Made by a program: the position numbers and the translations under genes. Source: an uncultured Eggerthellaceae bacterium (GTDB taxonomy: Bacteria > Actinomycetota > Coriobacteriia > Coriobacteriales > Eggerthellaceae). Taken from it: DNA of 64,000 nt. The DNA lies in NCBI GenBank assembly GCA_934648845.1, contig CAKUFS010000002.1, forward strand, positions 1 to 64,000. The letters are read 5' to 3'. The notes beneath the pieces are model-generated. The model was not told the DNA's origin. It saw only the letters and a list, made by a program, of their open reading frames with translations, and ran no database searches. Numbering within the stretch: the stretch's first letter is position 1; each line of letters opens with the position of its first letter. Below, one piece after another: positions 61,231 to 64,000 of the stretch.

Positions 61231-62825
61231 CACAGCTTCCGCGCGTTTTATTCGCTGCCGCATCCAGCGGCTCGGGAAAAACAACCGTGACGAGCGGCAT
61301 TTTGCGCTGCCTTGACAGGCGCGGCGCAAACGTACATGCGTATAAGTGCGGCCCCGACTACATTGACCCCATGTTCCACCGTTCAGTGTTGAACACGCCC
61401 TGCCGCAACCTGGATTTGTACTTCTCCACGGAAGACCAGGTGCGCACGCTGCTGGCCGAAAGCGCACTTGCGGGTGCCTGCGCTGGCGCTCATGCAGAAG
61501 GCACAGGCGAAAGCGCTGGTAGAAGCGCCGTTTGCACAGAAGTTGCCAACCTAGAAGCCACCGCTTCACAAGACGCGGCGGCCGTACACGAAGAGACCGC
61601 TTCGCACAACGCGGCGGCTGCGCAGTGCATTGCCGTTCTAGAAGGCGTCATGGGCTACTACGATGGCCTGGGAGGCACCACGGTAACGGCAAGCGCTTAC
61701 CACGTTGCACAAACCACCAGCACACCGGTAATTCTTATTGCCGATGGACGCGGCGCGTCGCTTACCCTGGTTGCATCGCTGAAAGGCATCATCGAATACC
61801 GCCAGCCCAATAGCGTGGCGGGCGTCATCATCAACCGCTGCACGAAGAGCTTGGCCGCGCTGCTTACCCCTACCATTGAGCAAGAATGCGGCATTCCTGT
61901 TTTGGGATACGTGCCGAACAAGCCCGAGTTCGCACTGGAGAGCCGTCACTTGGGCCTGGTTACCGCAAACGAAGTGGATGACCTGCAAAAACGCATTGAT
62001 GCTGTGGCGGACACGCTGGAAGAAACCATCGACATCAATGCGCTGCTTACCATAGCGCAGCAGGCACCGGCGCTGGAATATGAGCCTTCGCACGTGACGG
62101 CCGCAACTGCAGATAAACCGATTATCGCCGTGGCGCAAGACGAGGCCTTCTGCTTCTATTACGAAGAAAGCCTGGAACTGCTGCGTAAACTTGGCGCTGA
62201 CCTGGCGTTTTTCTCGCCGTTGGCGGGAGATACCCTGCCCAAGGGCGCATGCAGCGTTTACCTGGGCGGCGGCTACCCCGAGCTGCATGCCGCTGCCTTG
62301 GCGGAAAATAAAGCACTGGCACGCCAGCTACGCGAACGTCACACGGCGGGCATGCCGCTGTTTGCGGAATGCGGCGGCTTCATGTACTTGCAAGAAAACC
62401 TGACCGATATCGAGGGGCACACCTGGCCCATGGCAGGCGTTATCCCTGGTGAAGTGCATTATACGGGCAAGCTTTCCCGCTTTGGCTACATTGAACTCAC
62501 CGCCTCTGAACGCGGCATGGGGCTTGATGCGGGCGACACGTTGCGCGCGCATGAGTTCCATTACTTTGACAGTTCGCATAACGGTCAAGCGTGCCATGCC
62601 GTGAAATACACGGGCAAGCAATGGGATTGCTGCGTGCTAGAAGACCGTCTTTTTGCGGGATTCCCCCACTTCTATCTGCCAAATTGTCAAAAACTCGCAC
62701 GCGGTTTCGTGGAAGCGGCGACCGCTTACCAACACGAAACGGACGGCACGGAAGAAGCGCCGTGCTCCGAGCAAAGTGCGACAAATGCGCCATCGAGCAA
62801 CACGGAAGCGCAGGGCATCTCATGA
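61224..62825 (+). CDS. cbiA: cobyrinate a,c-diamide synthase
   Basis: 533 residues. ATP site FAAASSGSGKTTVTSG, YKCGPDYIDPMFH, VIINRCTKS, and the glutamine amidotransferase domain with nucleophile Cys383 in FAECGGFMYL. It amidates the a and c side chains. An Ala/Glu/Ser-rich insertion at about 78-130 interrupts the N-terminal domain between NLDLYF and IAVLEGVMG, where typical CbiA proteins have a short loop. Its stop overlaps the cbiB start (ATGA). Confidence 0.95.
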   Translation: MLAQLPRVLFAAASSGSGKTTVTSGILRCLDRRGANVHAYKCGPDYIDPMFHRSVLNTPCRNLDLYFSTEDQVRTLLAESALAGACAGAHAEGTGESAGRSAVCTEVANLEATASQDAAAVHEETASHNAAAAQCIAVLEGVMGYYDGLGGTTVTASAYHVAQTTSTPVILIADGRGASLTLVASLKGIIEYRQPNSVAGVIINRCTKSLAALLTPTIEQECGIPVLGYVPNKPEFALESRHLGLVTANEVDDLQKRIDAVADTLEETIDINALLTIAQQAPALEYEPSHVTAATADKPIIAVAQDEAFCFYYEESLELLRKLGADLAFFSPLAGDTLPKGACSVYLGGGYPELHAAALAENKALARQLRERHTAGMPLFAECGGFMYLQENLTDIEGHTWPMAGVIPGEVHYTGKLSRFGYIELTASERGMGLDAGDTLRAHEFHYFDSSHNGQACHAVKYTGKQWDCCVLEDRLFAGFPHFYLPNCQKLARGFVEAATAYQHETDGTEEAPCSEQSATNAPSSNTEAQGIS

Positions 62826-63802
62826 GTGTTGCTTTCTGCGTAAGCGTAGCGCTTGTTGTAGGCTACGTTGCCGACCTGCTGTTTGGCGAGCATTTCGCCG
62901 CTATCTGCCCCGCTATCCTGCTAGGCAAGCTCATTGCGAAGCTTGAGCCGCCGTTGCGTGCGCGCGCCGAAAACGACCCTGCGAAGCTGCGCCGCGCAGG
63001 GCGCATCCTGGTAGCTGCCGTGTGCGCTACTGCGTTTGCGCCCACGCTGGCAATTTCGGTGGTGACATGGATCATTCACCCGGCAGTTTTCCTGGTACTG
63101 CAAGCATTTTGGTTCTACCAGATTATGGCCACGCGCTGCCTGGCCGATGCCAGCCTGCCCGTCTACCAGGCACTTCAGGAAGACGACCTGGAAAAAGCGC
63201 GTCGCGAAGTAGGCATGATCGTGGGACGCGACACCACCGAGCTCACGGCCGAAGGTTGCACGAAAGCTGCCGTGGAAACCGTTGCGGAAAACACGAGCGA
63301 CGGCTCCATTGCCCCGCTGATTTATTTCGCGTTGGGCGCAGCACCGCTGGCGATGCTTTACAAAGCCATCAACACCATGGACAGCATGCTTGGATACAAA
63401 AACGAGAAATACCTTGATTTCGGGCGCGCCGCAGCGTTGCTTGATGACGTGGCGAATTTCATTCCCGCGCGCATCACCGGCTTGCTGCTGTGCGCTGCAG
63501 CCATCTTCGTGCCTGGCTGCAGCCCCGCACGCGCCGCTCGCATCTGGGCACGCGATCGCAAGAAAAGCACGTCCCCGAATTCGGGTCAGTGCGAAAGCGC
63601 GGTTGCGGGTGCGCTGGGTGTGGCACTGCTGGGCGACGCGGTGTACTTCGGCAAGGTCGTCCACAAGGAGAGCGTGGGCGATGCAACCCGTGCCATTGTG
63701 CCAGCCGATATTGCGACCAGCCATAAGCTGATGTTCGCAGCGGCAAGCATTGCGTGCGCATTAGCGCTGGTCATTCGCTTGCTTGTTTCTGGAATTGCCT
63801 AG
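62822..63802 (+). CDS. cbiB: adenosylcobinamide-phosphate synthase (membrane)
   Basis: 326 residues with several membrane segments. EVGMIVGRDT, AAVETVAENTSDGSIAPL, NTMDSMLGYKN and the late AGALGVALLG are typical of CbiB/CobD-type proteins, which attach the aminopropanol (phosphate) arm. Start overlaps the cbiA stop. The following pyridoxal-enzyme gene would supply that arm. Confidence 0.94.
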   Translation: MSVAFCVSVALVVGYVADLLFGEHFAAICPAILLGKLIAKLEPPLRARAENDPAKLRRAGRILVAAVCATAFAPTLAISVVTWIIHPAVFLVLQAFWFYQIMATRCLADASLPVYQALQEDDLEKARREVGMIVGRDTTELTAEGCTKAAVETVAENTSDGSIAPLIYFALGAAPLAMLYKAINTMDSMLGYKNEKYLDFGRAAALLDDVANFIPARITGLLLCAAAIFVPGCSPARAARIWARDRKKSTSPNSGQCESAVAGALGVALLGDAVYFGKVVHKESVGDATRAIVPADIATSHKLMFAAASIACALALVIRLLVSGIA

Positions 63803-63866
63803 TGCCAAGCTCGCAGGGATTGAGCAGAAGCGCTTGAGAGCGTATTTGAAGGAAGGGGTTTTCCAC

Positions 63867-64000
63867 ATGCTTGAACACGGAGGCGACATCAAGGGCTTCC
63901 AGGAGGAATACGGCACGCGTCCGCTTGATTTTTCGGCGAACATCGCGCCGCTGGGCGTACCCACCGAGGTGCGCGAAGCGGTGTGCGCCGCGCTGGATGA
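63867..64000 (+). CDS. start of threonine-phosphate decarboxylase-like PLP enzyme (partial)
   Basis: Only the first 44 codons are in the window. The start LEHGGDIKGFQEEYG, then PLDFSANIAPLGVP, is that of CobD/CobC-type aminotransferase-fold enzymes that decarboxylate L-threonine phosphate to aminopropanol phosphate. GAAGGAAGGGG precedes the ATG. Its place after cbiB agrees with that role. Cut by the right end. Confidence 0.85.
   Translation, partial: MLEHGGDIKGFQEEYGTRPLDFSANIAPLGVPTEVREAVCAALD

Overview
The window looks like a chromosomal segment of an anaerobic, high-G+C actinobacterium of the class Coriobacteriia, most likely family Eggerthellaceae. This is inferred from the gene mix and not from any search: a DmsABC-type molybdoenzyme operon next to a LuxR regulator with an N-terminal multi-spanning membrane domain, anaerobic (cobalt-early) cobalamin genes, meso-diaminopimelate dehydrogenase, and high-G+C codon use. 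No rRNA, tRNA, CRISPR array, complete insertion sequence or prophage was seen.

Layout. 1-1041: gene-free, filled with nested repeat elements. 1042-4033 (-): histidine kinase and OmpR-type response regulator. 4244-5986 (+): Ser/Gly-rich anchored exported protein of unknown function. 6130-10108 (-): purB, a pair of TrkA-type K+ channel regulators, and a surface protein with a lysozyme/transglycosylase-like end. 10910-13699 (+): amidohydrolase and an MFS transporter fused to CBS domains. 13747-14417 (-): HigBA-like toxin-antitoxin pair. 14648-16902 (+): two-gene radical-SAM/putative DNA-repair unit whose promoter holds LexA (SOS) box-like sites. 16920-21404 (-): argC-argJ-argB-argD. 21714-22637 (+): LysR regulator. 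22735-27393 (-): a MenE-MenC fusion lacking expected catalytic lysines, a small Cys-rich protein, and ddh. 28209-31275: diguanylate cyclase and, divergently, phosphoglucomutase. 31459-35308 (-): carbonic anhydrase, YgiQ-type radical SAM protein with a long Lys/Gly tail, GtrA-like protein and a zinc-ribbon protein. 36172-36670 (+): BrnT/BrnA toxin-antitoxin. 36823-41694 (-): dmsA-dmsB-dmsC-torD. 42165-46505 (+): divergent operon of a radical SAM protein, a second orphan DmsC-like anchor and the membrane LuxR regulator. 46690-47991 (-): MTA/SAH deaminase. 48448-49317 (+): Mrp/NBP35 ATPase. 49423-49749: terminator plus nested palindromic repeats. 50186-64000 (+): cobalamin riboswitch followed by a corrinoid uptake and cobalamin synthesis operon (lipoprotein, btuFCD-like, cbiD, cbiF, cbiGH, cbiJ, cbiET, cbiA, cbiB, start of a cobD-like gene), cut by the window end.

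How the parts work together. The dms cluster is a respiratory module: TorD-like chaperone, Tat-exported catalytic subunit, Fe-S subunit and membrane anchor. The facing operon (radical SAM, orphan anchor, membrane LuxR) shares its regulatory region and is the best candidate here for an undescribed function. The cobalamin operon couples uptake with synthesis under one riboswitch. The non-coding part is equally notable: four gene-free islands each hold a pair of inverted ~50-bp repeats with unrelated sequence between them, alongside hairpin repeats that recur exactly at distant sites.
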